A DNA stretch of 64,000 bases from Eubacterium maltosivorans (GTDB lineage: Bacteria > Bacillota > Clostridia > Eubacteriales > Eubacteriaceae). Below, piece by piece: positions 8,022-16,529 of this stretch. Location: positions 4,018,349 to 4,082,348 of the forward strand of contig NZ_CP029487.1 in NCBI RefSeq assembly GCF_002441855.2, written 5' to 3'. The translations under genes were made by a program, and so were the position numbers. The notes under the pieces are model-generated. The model saw nothing but the letters and a program-made list of their open reading frames with translations, was not told the DNA's origin and did no database searches. Position 1 is the first letter of the stretch; each line of letters starts with the position of its first letter.

Positions 8022-8777
8022 ATGCGCGTAGAAAAAATCAGAGACTGTACCCTGATTTACAGAGACACAGAGGAAGCCATTGTCATCACCTGTGATTCCA
8101 TTGGCGCTATTGGTGATAAGGAGATGGATGTGGTCAGGGTAACACCCGAGCTGACAGCCTATGAAACGGTCAAGGTGGCCCTGGGCGAGCTGCTGGCCCT
8201 CGGGGCGGCGCCCATTGCGATTTCGGACGGACTGGCTGTGGAGACCGAACCCACAGGAAAACGGATGATCAGCGGTATTAAGAAAGCCATTGCAGAATTG
8301 CCGGATTATGAAATTGCCCTGACTGGAAGCTGTGAGGACAATATGCCCACAGTCCAGACTGGAGCGGGCATTACCGTGATCGGCCTTATACAGGCAAAGC
8401 AGATAAAATACCAGATTACAAGGCCGGGCGACAGGGCTGTTCTTTTCGGAAGGCCGCTGTACGGAGAAAATTTTTCAAAGCAGCTGCACTTGGCGCTGCA
8501 GCTGCCGGATTTTACAGCGATCCGAAAAATTTCTGGGCTTTTGGAGATGGTGCCCGTGGGCTCAAAGGGGATTGCCTACGAGGTTTTAAAAATCGCGGAG
8601 GACAATGGGCTGGGATTTGAATGGGAGAACCAGCTGCCCTTTGACGTGAAACAGTCTGGCGGCCCTGCTTCCTGCTGCGTGGGAACCATCCCAGAAGCGG
8701 AGATCGCTCAGCTCGAAAAATATACAGGAAAGCAGATTACAGAGCTGGGAAGATTTATAAAAAACAATCTTCGTTAA
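8022..8777 (+). CDS. cblS: AIR synthase/ThiL-like kinase, probable alpha-ribazole kinase
   Basis: 251 residues with the PurM/ThiL fold. Features include C-D-S-I-G-A-I-G-D-K (nucleotide/Mg site), V-K-V-A-L-G-E-L-L-A-L-G-A-A-P, L-T-G-S-C-E-D-N and T-V-Q-T-G-A-G-I-T-V-I-G. These resemble what I recall of Geobacillus CblS, which phosphorylates alpha-ribazole so that the lower ligand can be salvaged into cobalamin. A corrinoid-dependent acetogen would benefit. It is not the ThiL of thiamine synthesis by context, since no thi genes are near. GGGAGG precedes the ATG at 8022; a longer frame starting at 7980 lacks a ribosome site. Confidence 0.65.
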   Translation: MRVEKIRDCTLIYRDTEEAIVITCDSIGAIGDKEMDVVRVTPELTAYETVKVALGELLALGAAPIAISDGLAVETEPTGKRMISGIKKAIAELPDYEIALTGSCEDNMPTVQTGAGITVIGLIQAKQIKYQITRPGDRAVLFGRPLYGENFSKQLHLALQLPDFTAIRKISGLLEMVPVGSKGIAYEVLKIAEDNGLGFEWENQLPFDVKQSGGPASCCVGTIPEAEIAQLEKYTGKQITELGRFIKNNLR

Positions 8778-8785
8778 ATTAAATC

Positions 8786-8814
8786 TTGCTTTTTTCATAG
8801 AAGATTATTATAAT
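8786..8814 (+). promoter_or_regulatory. Promoter of tRNA-Arg
   Basis: TTGCTT (8786-8791), 17-base spacer, TATAAT (8809-8814), ending 15 bases before the mature tRNA 5' end. Confidence 0.75.
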
Positions 8815-8829
8815 AGTATAGAAAAATGC

Positions 8830-8906
8830 GTCCCTATAGCTCAGTAGGATAGAGCAGCGGTTTCCTAAACCGCGTGCCGGAGGTTCGAATCCTCTTAGGG
8901 ACGCCA
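8830..8906 (+). tRNA. tRNA-Arg (anticodon CCU)
   Basis: A full cloverleaf can be folded by hand. Acceptor GTCCCTA pairs with TAGGGAC, with discriminator G and an encoded CCA. D-stem GCTC/GAGC. Anticodon stem GCGGT/ACCGC encloses loop TTCCTAA, so the anticodon is CCT, reading AGG. T-stem GGAGG/CCTCT encloses TTCGAAT. It has its own promoter and terminator and is not in a tRNA array. Confidence 0.97.
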
Positions 8907-8925
8907 GTTCATTTTGTTGAAACAG

Positions 8926-8954
8926 CCCCGAAAGCAGAGCTTGTCGGGGTTTTT
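8926..8954 (+). terminator. Terminator after tRNA-Arg
   Basis: CCCCG (8926-8930) with CGGGG (8945-8949), plus internal AGC/GCT pairing, followed by TTTTT. Confidence 0.85.
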
Positions 8955-8988
8955 ATATCGGCAATTGCTTTAATAAGGAGAGATAAAA

Positions 8989-9849
8989 ATGAAGATCGGA
9001 TTTATCGGAATCGGCGTAATGGGGCAGTCCATGGTCAGAAACCTGATGAAAAAGGGCTATGACGTTTCGGTTTATAACCGCACAAAGGCAAAGGCGGACG
9101 CCGTGGTGCAGGAAGGGGCCCATTGGTGCGGCAGCGCAGCGGACTGCGCGGCAGATAAGGATGTGGTCATAACCATTGTGGGCTATCCAAAGGATGTGGA
9201 GGAAGTTTATTTCGGCAGTACAGGTGTTATTGAGAACGCCAGAGAGGGCGCAGTGCTGATCGATATGACCACAACCAGCCCCAAGCTTTCCAAGCGCATC
9301 TATGAAGCGGCCGCCAAGCGCGGCATCGCAGCGCTGGACGCCCCGGTATCCGGCGGAGATGTGGGTGCAGAAAAGGGAACCCTGTCCATTATGGTCGGTG
9401 GCGACGAAGACGTGTTTAAAACCTGTCTGCCAGTTTTTGAGGCCATGGGGACCAATATTATCTATGAAGGCGGCCCGGGAGCAGGCCAGCACACCAAAAT
9501 GGCCAACCAGATCGCCATTGCAGGTGCTGTATCCGGTGTTTGTGAGGCTTTAGCCTATGCGAAGGCCGTTGGGCTGGATGAACAGACCATGCTTGACAGT
9601 ATCAGCGCAGGAGCGGCCGGGAGCTTCCAGATGAGTAATACTGCGCCGAGAATCCTGAAAGACGATTTTGCGCCCGGCTTTTTTGTGAAGCATTATATCA
9701 AGGATATGAAAATTGCCAGAGAGGAAGCCGAGGAGGCCTCTGCGCATTTAGAGGTGCTGGGCAAGGTGCTGGAAATGTACGAAAGCCTTGAAAAAGAGGG
9801 CTATGGCGATCTGGGGACTCAGGCACTGATTAAATATTACGAGCAGTAA
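8989..9849 (+). CDS. NAD(P)-dependent beta-hydroxyacid dehydrogenase (3-hydroxyisobutyrate dehydrogenase/GarR family)
   Basis: 286 residues, typical length. The N-terminal Rossmann motif is G7-I-G9-V-M-G12. The family signature D-A-P-V-S-G-G and the catalytic K170 in H-T-K-M-A-N-Q are present. Substrate could be tartronate semialdehyde, methylmalonate semialdehyde, succinic semialdehyde or another 3-hydroxyacid; sequence alone does not tell. AAGGAGAG precedes the ATG. A short hypothetical gene follows after 23 bases and may be co-transcribed. Confidence 0.88.
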   Translation: MKIGFIGIGVMGQSMVRNLMKKGYDVSVYNRTKAKADAVVQEGAHWCGSAADCAADKDVVITIVGYPKDVEEVYFGSTGVIENAREGAVLIDMTTTSPKLSKRIYEAAAKRGIAALDAPVSGGDVGAEKGTLSIMVGGDEDVFKTCLPVFEAMGTNIIYEGGPGAGQHTKMANQIAIAGAVSGVCEALAYAKAVGLDEQTMLDSISAGAAGSFQMSNTAPRILKDDFAPGFFVKHYIKDMKIAREEAEEASAHLEVLGKVLEMYESLEKEGYGDLGTQALIKYYEQ

Positions 9850-9872
9850 AGCCATAGAATTTGAGGTAAAAC

Positions 9873-10418
9873 ATGAGAATCAGGGATGAGAAGCTGAAGA
9901 ACGAGACCAAGCAGTTGGAGCGGACCTATAAGATCTGCAAACAGGAAATTGAAAAGATCAACCAGGCCATGTCTGGAAGCCCGGACGCGGTAGAGCTGGC
10001 GGATCTGAATTATCAGAGAGGATTTCTGGAAGGGCGGCTCCAAAGCGCCGGCGCCATGCTGAATTTTTTTCAGGATTACAGCGCACATCCTCTGGAGCTT
10101 TCGTATGAGCTGAGCCCGGAGGCGAAAATGGATGAGGTGCAGGCCGACCTTATTTTGCAGCTTCTGAACCATCACCTGTCAGCCTACGCCTTTGAGCTGG
10201 CCCAGGAGCAAAAGGGCGCCGCGGTCCACGGCGAAAATATCCGAAGCGCTGTTCAGGTGATCAATGTCCTGATCAGTGTGCTGGAAATCCTGAATCCGGG
10301 TTATGTGTATAAATTTTTCGACGGCCGCAGCGGCAGCTGGACAGGGGTTTACTGCTTTGAAAAGGGAAAAGAGGACGAAGGCTTTCAAATCGTGCTAAAG
10401 CAGGATATACCGCGCTGA
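9873..10418 (+). CDS. Hypothetical protein with N-terminal coiled coil
   Basis: 181 residues, not recognised. Residues ~1-60 are strongly charged and helical, suggesting a coiled coil. The rest mixes helices with a short strand-rich tail (Y-V-Y-K-F-F-D-G-R-S-G-S-W-T-G-V-Y-C-F-E). No signal peptide or membrane helix. GAGG precedes the ATG. Codon use looks like its neighbours, so it appears a genuine gene. Confidence 0.7.
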   Translation: MRIRDEKLKNETKQLERTYKICKQEIEKINQAMSGSPDAVELADLNYQRGFLEGRLQSAGAMLNFFQDYSAHPLELSYELSPEAKMDEVQADLILQLLNHHLSAYAFELAQEQKGAAVHGENIRSAVQVINVLISVLEILNPGYVYKFFDGRSGSWTGVYCFEKGKEDEGFQIVLKQDIPR

Positions 10419-10507
10419 AAGCATACAAAATTATAACAATTTCTGCATTGCGGGCAAAGATGGATTGTGCTAAAATAAGTCGACTTACAGTAAAGGGGTG
10501 AAAGCTT

Positions 10508-10693
10508 GTGGATGAATTTAAAAAATATATCATCATTGCCATACTGGCGCTTATAGCTGTTTTGGTGGCGCCGGTGATCATCGCTCTGCTGGGGATTGTC
10601 CTGTCACCTGTGATTACGACAATCGGATTTATCGTGATCCTGTTTGCCGTGACAGTTTTTATTGCCTATAAAAATAAAATCGGAAGAAAATAG
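10508..10693 (+). CDS. Small two-helix membrane protein
   Basis: 61 residues, starting at a GTG 7 bases after AGGGGTG. Residues ~6-30 and ~34-55 are hydrophobic and predicted to span the membrane; the tail is basic (K-N-K-I-G-R-K), likely cytoplasmic. No family recognised. The stop codon lies within the ribosome site region of the acetyltransferase that follows, so the two are probably co-transcribed. Confidence 0.6.
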   Translation: MDEFKKYIIIAILALIAVLVAPVIIALLGIVLSPVITTIGFIVILFAVTVFIAYKNKIGRK

Positions 10694-10704
10694 GAGAATT
10701 GTTA

Positions 10705-11229
10705 TTGACAAGAACGTTGGAAACGGCCGAAAAGCGCATCACGGTGCGTCTGGCAAAGGAGAAGGATTATCAGAGAATACTGGATATTCTGAATGCGGCC
10801 ATTCTGGAAAGGCGTGTCACAGCGCTTTTGACTCCGGTTACCATGGAAAGCCGCAGAGGCTGGTTCAAGGAGCACAGCGACGGTGTACACCCCATTTACG
10901 TGGCCGAGAAGGACGGTATCGTAGCCGGGTGGATGGCAGTGACCGCTTACCGCTGTGGCAGGGAGGGCTTCAAACACGCCTGCGAAATCAGCTATTATAT
11001 CGCGCCGGAGTTTCGGGGCAGCGGCATTGGTTCAAGCCTGATGGAGCATGTGATTTGCGAGAGCAGGAAAAGGGGACTCAAAAACCTGATGGCGGTTATT
11101 TTTGCTGATAATCTGGGTTCGCAGCGCCTGGCCTTTAAATATGGTTTTAAAATCTGGGGTACTTTTCCAGAGATTGTCGAGATCGACGGCAGAACCACAG
11201 ACTGCTATCAAATGGGCCTGAAACTTTGA
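10705..11229 (+). CDS. GNAT family N-acetyltransferase (phosphinothricin acetyltransferase-like)
   Basis: 174 residues counting from a TTG at 10705, which lies 8 bases after AGGAG (10692-10696); the earlier in-frame TTG at 10699 is too close. The acetyl-CoA site is Y-Y-I-A-P-E-F-R-G-S-G-I-G-S-S-L. The layout (R-R-G-W-F-K-E-H, then V-A-G-W-M-A-V, then N-L-G-S-Q-R-L-A-F-K-Y-G-F) follows the Pat/Bar subgroup, which acetylates small amines such as phosphinothricin or methionine sulfoximine. The natural substrate is unknown. Confidence 0.85.
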   Translation: MTRTLETAEKRITVRLAKEKDYQRILDILNAAILERRVTALLTPVTMESRRGWFKEHSDGVHPIYVAEKDGIVAGWMAVTAYRCGREGFKHACEISYYIAPEFRGSGIGSSLMEHVICESRKRGLKNLMAVIFADNLGSQRLAFKYGFKIWGTFPEIVEIDGRTTDCYQMGLKL

Positions 11230-11289
11230 GAATTATCGCTTGATTATTCCTGGCAATTCTGCTATAATAGCTTGTAGTGTTTTGATGTG

Positions 11290-11310
11290 AAAGGCGTTAC
11301 GCCTTTTTTT
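11290..11310 (+). terminator. Terminator after the GNAT gene
   Basis: AAGGCG (11291-11296) pairs with CGCCTT (11300-11305) around TTA, followed by a T run. It insulates the ribosomal operon promoter. Confidence 0.8.
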
Positions 11311-11319
11311 ATTGTTTTA

Positions 11320-11349
11320 TTGACATGGGGCACCGTTTTATGCTATTCT
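11320..11349 (+). promoter_or_regulatory. Promoter of rpmG-secE-nusG
   Basis: Perfect TTGACA (11320-11325), 18-base spacer, TATTCT (11344-11349) with an extended -10 TG at 11341-11342. It lies about 80 bases before rpmG. Confidence 0.7.
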
Positions 11350-11432
11350 ATACTGGTGACCATGAAAATAGGAAACGTGTGTCTATATGATGTTATTCGT
11401 GTATATAATAAAGGATGTAGGAGGTGCTGTAA

Positions 11433-11582
11433 TTGAGAGTTAAAGTAACTTTGGCATGTACGGAATGTAAACAAAGAAACTACGATACAATGAAAAATAA
11501 AAAGAACAATCCGGATCGTTTAGAAGAAAAAAAATATTGCAAGTTCTGTAAAAAGCATACACTGCATAAAGAAACGAAATAG
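11433..11582 (+). CDS. rpmG: 50S ribosomal protein L33
   Basis: 49 residues, read directly from the sequence because it is short. The start is TTG at 11433 after AGGAGGTG (11420-11427), giving [16 protein letters not shown]. The zinc-type paired cysteines C-T-E-C and C-K-F-C and the basic tail H-T-L-H-K-E-T-K are typical of the Zn-containing L33 form. It stands before secE and nusG, the standard order. Confidence 0.95.
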   Translation: MRVKVTLACTECKQRNYDTMKNKKNNPDRLEEKKYCKFCKKHTLHKETK

Positions 11583-11604
11583 GATTGGCTAAGAGGAATT
11601 AATC

Positions 11605-11979
11605 ATGGCAGCTAAGACGAAAAAAAAGTCTAAAAATGCAAAAAACACAAACACTAAAAATGATAATATCCAAAAGACACAGGTAGCTGAATCAAAAAAG
11701 ACGAGTGTTGCCAAGGATGACAAAAAGAGCACTGACAGTAAAGATAAAAAGAATACCAAGAAATCTGACAAAAAGAAAAAGCCAAATATCTTTGTCCGCA
11801 TGCTTGACTTTGTTAAGGGAGTTTTCTCTGAGCTTAAAAAGGTCAACTGGCTGACAAAAGAAGAATTGGCAAAGAGCTCTGGCTTTGTGGCCGGCTTTGT
11901 CGCAATCTTCACATTTTTGATTTGGATTATTGATTCAGGTCTTGGTGCATTGGCCGCTCTACTTATTGGACTTAAATAG
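11605..11979 (+). CDS. secE: Preprotein translocase subunit SecE, with long basic N-terminal extension
   Basis: 124 residues, about twice the usual Gram-positive SecE. The first ~60 residues are a low-complexity Lys/Ser/Asp/Thr/Asn tail. The conserved core starts near F-V-K-G-V-F-S-E-L-K-K-V-N-W, the amphipathic cytoplasmic helix, followed by one membrane helix (~95-120). It clamps SecY in the Sec channel. It is flanked by rpmG and nusG with short gaps. Confidence 0.93.
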   Translation: MAAKTKKKSKNAKNTNTKNDNIQKTQVAESKKTSVAKDDKKSTDSKDKKNTKKSDKKKKPNIFVRMLDFVKGVFSELKKVNWLTKEELAKSSGFVAGFVAIFTFLIWIIDSGLGALAALLIGLK

Positions 11980-11994
11980 TACTGAGGGATAATC

Positions 11995-12534
11995 ATGGAA
12001 TATGAAAACAGTGGCCAGGCAGAATGGTACGTTGCCCACACCTACTCAGGATATGAGAACAAGGTAAAGGCGAGTATTGAAGCAACGGTCGAAAACAGAC
12101 ATATGGAGGATCAGATCCTCGAAGTACAGGTTCCTGTACAGGAAGTTGTCGAAACAAAGGACGGCAAGCGCGTCGTAAGAGAGAAAAAGCTCTTTCCGGG
12201 ATACGTTATGGTCAAGATGTTTATGACCGATGATTCCTGGTACGTTGTACGTAACACGCGTGGTGTAACCGGCTTTGTCGGCCCGGCCTCCAAGCCCGTT
12301 CCATTAACCAAAGCCGAACTCAAAAATATGGGCATCAAGCAGCAGGCCATTCAGATCGACCTTGAGGTCGGTGATGAAGTCAATGTTGTGGATGGACCAT
12401 TTGAAGGTTTTGCCGGAGTTATCGAAGAGATAAATCTGGAAAAATCAAAAGTTAAGGTCAATATTTCCATGTTTGGACGGGAAACCCCGACTGAACTGGA
12501 ATTTGAACAAATACAAAAAATTAAGAACACTTAA
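11995..12534 (+). CDS. nusG: Transcription termination/antitermination protein NusG
   Basis: 179 residues. The NGN domain begins A-E-W-Y-V-A-H-T-Y-S-G-Y-E-N-K-V and ends at G-F-V-G. The C-terminal KOW domain contains D-G-P-F-E-G-F-A-G-V-I-E-E-I. It binds RNA polymerase and couples elongation to Rho or S10. It sits 15 bases after secE and 45 bases before rplK. Confidence 0.97.
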   Translation: MEYENSGQAEWYVAHTYSGYENKVKASIEATVENRHMEDQILEVQVPVQEVVETKDGKRVVREKKLFPGYVMVKMFMTDDSWYVVRNTRGVTGFVGPASKPVPLTKAELKNMGIKQQAIQIDLEVGDEVNVVDGPFEGFAGVIEEINLEKSKVKVNISMFGRETPTELEFEQIQKIKNT

Positions 12535-12579
12535 GGGAAAACTATTCTTCAATTATGAAAAAATGAAGGAGGTGTTAGC

Positions 12580-13005
12580 ATGGCAAAAAAAGTAATTGGT
12601 CTCATCAAGTTACAGATTCCTGCAGGTAAAGCTACTCCAGCTCCACCGGTTGGTCCGGCTCTGGGTCAGCATGGTGTAAATATCATGGGTTTCTGTAAAG
12701 AATTTAACGCTAAAACAGCAAATGAAGCAGGTATGATTATCCCGGTAGTAATTACCGTATATCAGGATCATTCCTTCACATTTATCACAAAAACTCCACC
12801 GGCAGCCGTTTTACTCAAAAAGGCAGCAGGGATTGATAAAGCTTCCGGCGTACCAAACAAAACAAAAGTTGCAAAAATTTCTCAGGACCAGGTCCGCGAA
12901 ATCGCAACCTTAAAAATGCCTGACCTTAATGCAGCCAATGTTGAATCAGCTATGAGAATGATCGCTGGTACAGCACGCAGCATGGGTATCACTGTAGAAG
13001 AATAA
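12580..13005 (+). CDS. rplK: 50S ribosomal protein L11
   Basis: 141 residues, the canonical length. The N-terminal signature [24 protein letters not shown] is present. The C-terminal rRNA-binding domain has G-T-A-R-S-M-G-I. Part of the GTPase-associated centre of the ribosome. AAGGAGGTG precedes the ATG. Confidence 0.98.
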   Translation: MAKKVIGLIKLQIPAGKATPAPPVGPALGQHGVNIMGFCKEFNAKTANEAGMIIPVVITVYQDHSFTFITKTPPAAVLLKKAAGIDKASGVPNKTKVAKISQDQVREIATLKMPDLNAANVESAMRMIAGTARSMGITVEE

Positions 13006-13067
13006 GAATTCAGAAGGTAGAAACACCTTAAGTGGGAGGGAAACCGCTAAAACCACAAGGAGGAAAT

Positions 13068-13757
13068 ATGAAACGAGGAAAGAAATATCAGGACAATTTA
13101 AAAAGTTTTGATAAAGCTGAATTATTTGACCTTGACGCCGCAGTGGCGCAGGTTAAAAAAATGGCTACCGCTAACTTTGATGAAAGTATTGAAATGCACA
13201 TCAAGCTCGGCGTTGACTCCCGTCATGCGGACCAGCAGGTTCGTGGCGCCATTGTACTGCCGAATGGTACTGGTAATACCGTAAAAGTTTTAGTTGTCGC
13301 CAAAGGTGACAAACTGAAAGAAGCGGAAGAAGCCGGTGCAGATTTCTTTGGCGAAGATGAAATTATTGATAAAATCCAAAAAGAAAATTGGTTTGATTTT
13401 GATGTTATGATTGCTACACCAGATATGATGGGCAAGGTTGGTCGTTTGGGTCGTGTTTTAGGTCCAAAGGGCTTAATGCCAAACCCGAAATCCGGTACAG
13501 TAACCATGGATATCGCAAAAGCTGTCCAGGATACCAAAGCTGGTAAGGTTGAATACCGTCTGGATAAGACAAATATTATCCACGTAATCATCGGTAAGGC
13601 TTCTTTCACAGAAGAACAGCTCATGCAGAACATGACAACCCTTCTGGAAACCATCAAAAAAGCAAAACCAGCTGCTGCAAAAGGTCAGTACTTCAGAAGT
13701 GTTACCATTGCAAGCACAATGAGTCCTGGTGTAAAAATTAATACAGCAAAAATCTGA
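13068..13757 (+). CDS. rplA: 50S ribosomal protein L1
   Basis: 229 residues counting from the ATG at 13068, after AAGGAGG (13057-13063). An upstream in-frame extension to 13032 has no ribosome site. The L1 motif [21 protein letters not shown] is complete. L1 lines the E-site stalk and can repress its own mRNA. The rplJ promoter's -35 starts 2 bases after its stop. Confidence 0.97.
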   Translation: MKRGKKYQDNLKSFDKAELFDLDAAVAQVKKMATANFDESIEMHIKLGVDSRHADQQVRGAIVLPNGTGNTVKVLVVAKGDKLKEAEEAGADFFGEDEIIDKIQKENWFDFDVMIATPDMMGKVGRLGRVLGPKGLMPNPKSGTVTMDIAKAVQDTKAGKVEYRLDKTNIIHVIIGKASFTEEQLMQNMTTLLETIKKAKPAAAKGQYFRSVTIASTMSPGVKINTAKI

Positions 13758-13758
13758 C

Positions 13759-13787
13759 TTGACATAAAAACAGACTAATGATACAAT
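13759..13787 (+). promoter_or_regulatory. Promoter of rplJ-rplL
   Basis: Perfect TTGACA (13759-13764), 17-base spacer, TACAAT (13782-13787). It gives rplJL their own transcript with a ~180-base leader. Confidence 0.85.
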
Positions 13788-13794
13788 ATTCGAT

Positions 13795-13935
13795 GTTGTA
13801 AAAAAGTTATAAAACGTTCATCCATAGACAGCAGGGACTGCGGTTTAAACATCCTGCCGAGGCTGAAGAGACACGAGCATTATATACATGATGATATAGG
13901 CTCTCTTCACCTGCGTGGAGAGAGCTTTTTATATG
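13795..13935 (+). ncRNA. Ribosomal protein L10 leader (autoregulatory) with terminator hairpin
   Basis: The leader upstream of rplJ contains the conserved core AGACAGCAGG...ATCCTGCCGAGG seen in L10 leaders, which bind L10-L12 to repress rplJL. A terminator follows: GCTCTCT (13900-13906) pairs with AGAGAGC (13919-13925), extended by CAC/GTG, then TTTTT. Readthrough versus termination is likely set by L10 binding. Class is by recall of the motif and position; the boundaries are approximate. Confidence 0.85.
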
Positions 13936-13972
13936 ACTAAATTTCACATCGTAAGGAGGTGCAGAAAAGAAT

Positions 13973-14500
13973 ATGCCAAATATTGAAGCAAAACAAGCTA
14001 TCGTGCAGGAAATTGCCGATAAAATGAAAAATGCACAGGGTACAGTCGTTGTTGACTATCGTGGCTTAAACGTAGAAGAAGTGACCGAATTAAGAAAAAA
14101 AGCCAGAGAAAACAACATCGATTATAAAGTTTATAAAAACTCTATGATGCGTTTTGCAGCGAAAGAAGCAGGCGTAGAAGGCTTACTGGATGTTTTGGTT
14201 GGACCAACAGCCATCGCATTCTGTGAAGACGATCCAGTCGCTCCAGCTAAACTGATCAACGACTTTGCGGCAGCACACAAAGCTTTGGAAATTAAAGCAG
14301 GCGTTGTCGAAGGTAAGGTTTTAGATGTAGCTGGCGTTAAGGAATTAGCCGAATTACCGCCACGCGAAGTATTGGTTGCAAAAGTCCTTGGCGGCTTAAA
14401 CGCACCAATCTCTGGTTTCGCAAACGTATTGAACGCAAACCTGAAGGGTTTAGTTGTCGCTTTAAACGCGATCGCAGAACAGAAAGGCGCAGAGGCATAA
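13973..14500 (+). CDS. rplJ: 50S ribosomal protein L10
   Basis: 175 residues. Typical N-terminus with A-K-Q-A-I-V-Q-E-I-A-D-K and V-V-D-Y-R-G-L-N-V-E-E-V-T-E-L-R, then N-S-M-M-R-F-A. The C-terminal helix anchors L7/L12 dimers to form the stalk. AAGGAGG precedes the ATG. rplL follows after 59 bases. Confidence 0.97.
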   Translation: MPNIEAKQAIVQEIADKMKNAQGTVVVDYRGLNVEEVTELRKKARENNIDYKVYKNSMMRFAAKEAGVEGLLDVLVGPTAIAFCEDDPVAPAKLINDFAAAHKALEIKAGVVEGKVLDVAGVKELAELPPREVLVAKVLGGLNAPISGFANVLNANLKGLVVALNAIAEQKGAEA

Positions 14501-14559
14501 GCCTAGGCACCGTGATTTAAAAAATTAAAAATAATTACACAATTTTGGAGGATATTACA

Positions 14560-14940
14560 ATGAGTGAAAAAGTAACACAGTTAATTGAAGACGTAAAAGG
14601 TTTAACCGTATTAGAATTATCTGAATTAGTAAAAGCTTTAGAAGAAGAATTTGGCGTTAGCGCTGCTGCTCCTGTAGCTGTAGCTGCTGCTCCTGCTGCT
14701 GGTGGCGCTGCTCCTGCTGCTGAAGAAAAAACTGAATTCGACGTTGTTTTAGCTGCTGCTGGCGACCAGAAAATCAAAGTTATCAAAGTTGTTCGTGAAT
14801 TAACAGGCTTAGGCTTAAAAGAAGCTAAAGCAGTTGTTGACGAAGCTCCAAAGCCGCTTAAAGAAGGCGTTACCAAAGAAGAAGCTGACGAAATCAAAGC
14901 TAAAATTGAAGAAGTTGGCGGTAGCGTAGAAGTTAAATAA
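14560..14940 (+). CDS. rplL: 50S ribosomal protein L7/L12
   Basis: 126 residues counting from the ATG at 14560, which is 7-8 bases after GGAGGAT; the longer frame from 14545 includes the ribosome site. Helical N-terminal dimer domain, an Ala-rich hinge (~residues 38-58), and a C-terminal domain with [20 protein letters not shown]. Unlike most Firmicutes, it is followed by a terminator and proS rather than rpoB. Confidence 0.97.
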   Translation: MSEKVTQLIEDVKGLTVLELSELVKALEEEFGVSAAAPVAVAAAPAAGGAAPAAEEKTEFDVVLAAAGDQKIKVIKVVRELTGLGLKEAKAVVDEAPKPLKEGVTKEEADEIKAKIEEVGGSVEVK

Positions 14941-14967
14941 TTTAACTTTTATAAAACACAGAAAACA

Positions 14968-15001
14968 AAGTGCTATGGGCCTGTTCCATGGCACTTTTTT
15001 T
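14968..15001 (+). terminator. Terminator after rplL
   Basis: AGTGCTATGG (14969-14978) pairs with CCATGGCACT (14986-14995), with one mismatch, followed by TTTTTT. It ends the rplJL transcript before proS. Confidence 0.88.
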
Positions 15002-15031
15002 AATTTCTGCATTTTTAAGCCACGCCAATTG

Positions 15032-15040
15032 TGTTATAAT
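15032..15040 (+). promoter_or_regulatory. Extended -10 promoter of proS
   Basis: TG at 15032-15033, one base, then TATAAT (15035-15040), a full extended -10. The -35 region (TTTTTA) is poor. It lies 37 bases upstream of the proS ATG. No T-box leader fits in this short gap. Confidence 0.55.
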
Positions 15041-15076
15041 AGTTTCATGTGAGTTTGAATACGAAAGGATTTTACA

Positions 15077-16528
15077 ATGGGTAAAAAACAAAATAATCAG
15101 GTTAAAGAAATTACACCAATGGAAGTTGACTTTCCACAGTGGTATACAGACGTTATCTCTAAAACAGAGCTGGTCGATTACTCCCCGGTCAAGGGCTTTA
15201 TGGTTATCCGTCCTTATGGCTATGCCATCTGGGAGAACATTCAGAAGGCCTATGACGAACGCTTTAAAGCGACTGGCCACCAGAATATGTACTTCCCGCT
15301 GCTGATTCCAGAAAGCCTGCTGAAAAAAGAAGCAGAACACGTCGAGGGTTTTGCGCCCGAGGTTGCCTGGGTCACTAAGGGCGGCGACAAAGAGCTGGCG
15401 GAGCCCCTCTGTGTGCGCCCAACCTCCGAAACCATCATTTGCAGCATGTACGCAAAATGGCTGCACTCCTACAGGCAGCTGCCGTTTTTATACAACCAGT
15501 GGTGCTCTGTTGTGCGCTGGGAAAAAACCACAAGACCTTTCCTGAGAACTTCTGAGTTCCTGTGGCAGGAAGGTCATACCCTGCACGAAACCCCAGAGGA
15601 AGCCCAGGAAGAAACCATGCAGATGTTAAACATCTACCGTGAAGTGGCAGAGGACATTATGGCCATTCCAGTTGTCGTAGGCCAGAAAAGCGAAAAAGAA
15701 AAATTTGCCGGCGCTGCCGCAACCTATACCATGGAAGCCCTGATGCACGATGGGCAGGCTCTGCAGTCAGGCACCTCCCATAACCTCGGACAGCACTTCA
15801 CCAAAGCCTTTGACATTACCTATCTGGACAGAAATAATGAACAGGCCTATCCATACCACACCTCCTGGGGTGTATCCACCCGCCTGATCGGTGGTATTAT
15901 CATGGTGCACGGCGACGACAACGGGCTGGTTCTTCCGCCGCGCATCGCGCCGACCCAGCTCGTCATTATCCCCGTTGCCCAGCACAAGGAAGGCGTCCTT
16001 GACAAAGCCTATGAGCTCAAAGATATTTTGGGCACAGAATTCCGCGTGGAGCTGGACGACAGCGACAGCAATTCCCCAGGCTGGAAGTTTAACCAGTGGG
16101 AAATGAAAGGTGTGCCGATCCGACTGGAAATCGGACCGCGTGATATTGAAAACGGACAGTGCGTCCTGGCCCGCCGCGACACCGGCGAAAAAGTGCAGGC
16201 AGCGCTGGAGGGGATCGCAGAAGCTGTCCGCACCCTGCTGGACGAAATTCAGCAGAACCTGTTCGACCGCGCCCTCAAGATGCGCGAGGAAAAAACATCG
16301 ACCGCAGTGGATATGGACGAGTTTAAGAAAAACCTTAAGGAAAACCCAGGCTTTATCAAAGCCATGTGGTGTGAGGACCGCGCCTGCGAAGACAAAATCA
16401 AGGACGAAACCGGCGCCAGTGTCCGATGCGTTCCATTCGACGATGAGCAGGAAGTAATCGGCGAGGGCAAATGCGTCTGCTGCGGCAAGCCCGCCAAGAA
16501 AATGGCTTATTTCGCCCGCGCTTACTAA
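15077..16528 (+). CDS. proS: Prolyl-tRNA synthetase, archaeal/eukaryote-type (no editing insertion)
   Basis: 483 residues, much shorter than the ~570-residue bacterial form with an editing insertion. Class II motifs include [22 protein letters not shown]. The C-terminal zinc-like domain has C-x-x-C near C-V-C-C-G-K and ends in A-R-A-Y, both marks of the archaeal/eukaryotic type. It charges tRNA-Pro; without the insertion domain, mischarged Ala would have to be cleared by a separate protein. The next gene starts 1 base after its stop, so translation is probably coupled. Confidence 0.95.
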   Translation: MGKKQNNQVKEITPMEVDFPQWYTDVISKTELVDYSPVKGFMVIRPYGYAIWENIQKAYDERFKATGHQNMYFPLLIPESLLKKEAEHVEGFAPEVAWVTKGGDKELAEPLCVRPTSETIICSMYAKWLHSYRQLPFLYNQWCSVVRWEKTTRPFLRTSEFLWQEGHTLHETPEEAQEETMQMLNIYREVAEDIMAIPVVVGQKSEKEKFAGAAATYTMEALMHDGQALQSGTSHNLGQHFTKAFDITYLDRNNEQAYPYHTSWGVSTRLIGGIIMVHGDDNGLVLPPRIAPTQLVIIPVAQHKEGVLDKAYELKDILGTEFRVELDDSDSNSPGWKFNQWEMKGVPIRLEIGPRDIENGQCVLARRDTGEKVQAALEGIAEAVRTLLDEIQQNLFDRALKMREEKTSTAVDMDEFKKNLKENPGFIKAMWCEDRACEDKIKDETGASVRCVPFDDEQEVIGEGKCVCCGKPAKKMAYFARAY

Positions 16529-16529
16529 A

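Noticed and set aside
8778-8829. Cobalamin riboswitch near the putative cblS gene
   Set aside because: No B12-box-like sequence was seen before or after the gene; the gaps are too short.
10662-11108. Second frame overlapping the GNAT acetyltransferase
   Set aside because: It is a shadow frame, with basic low-quality composition, and begins inside the upstream membrane-protein gene.
14941-15076. T-box or other leader RNA for proS
   Set aside because: The gap holds only a terminator, a -10 and a ribosome site; there is no room for a T-box.
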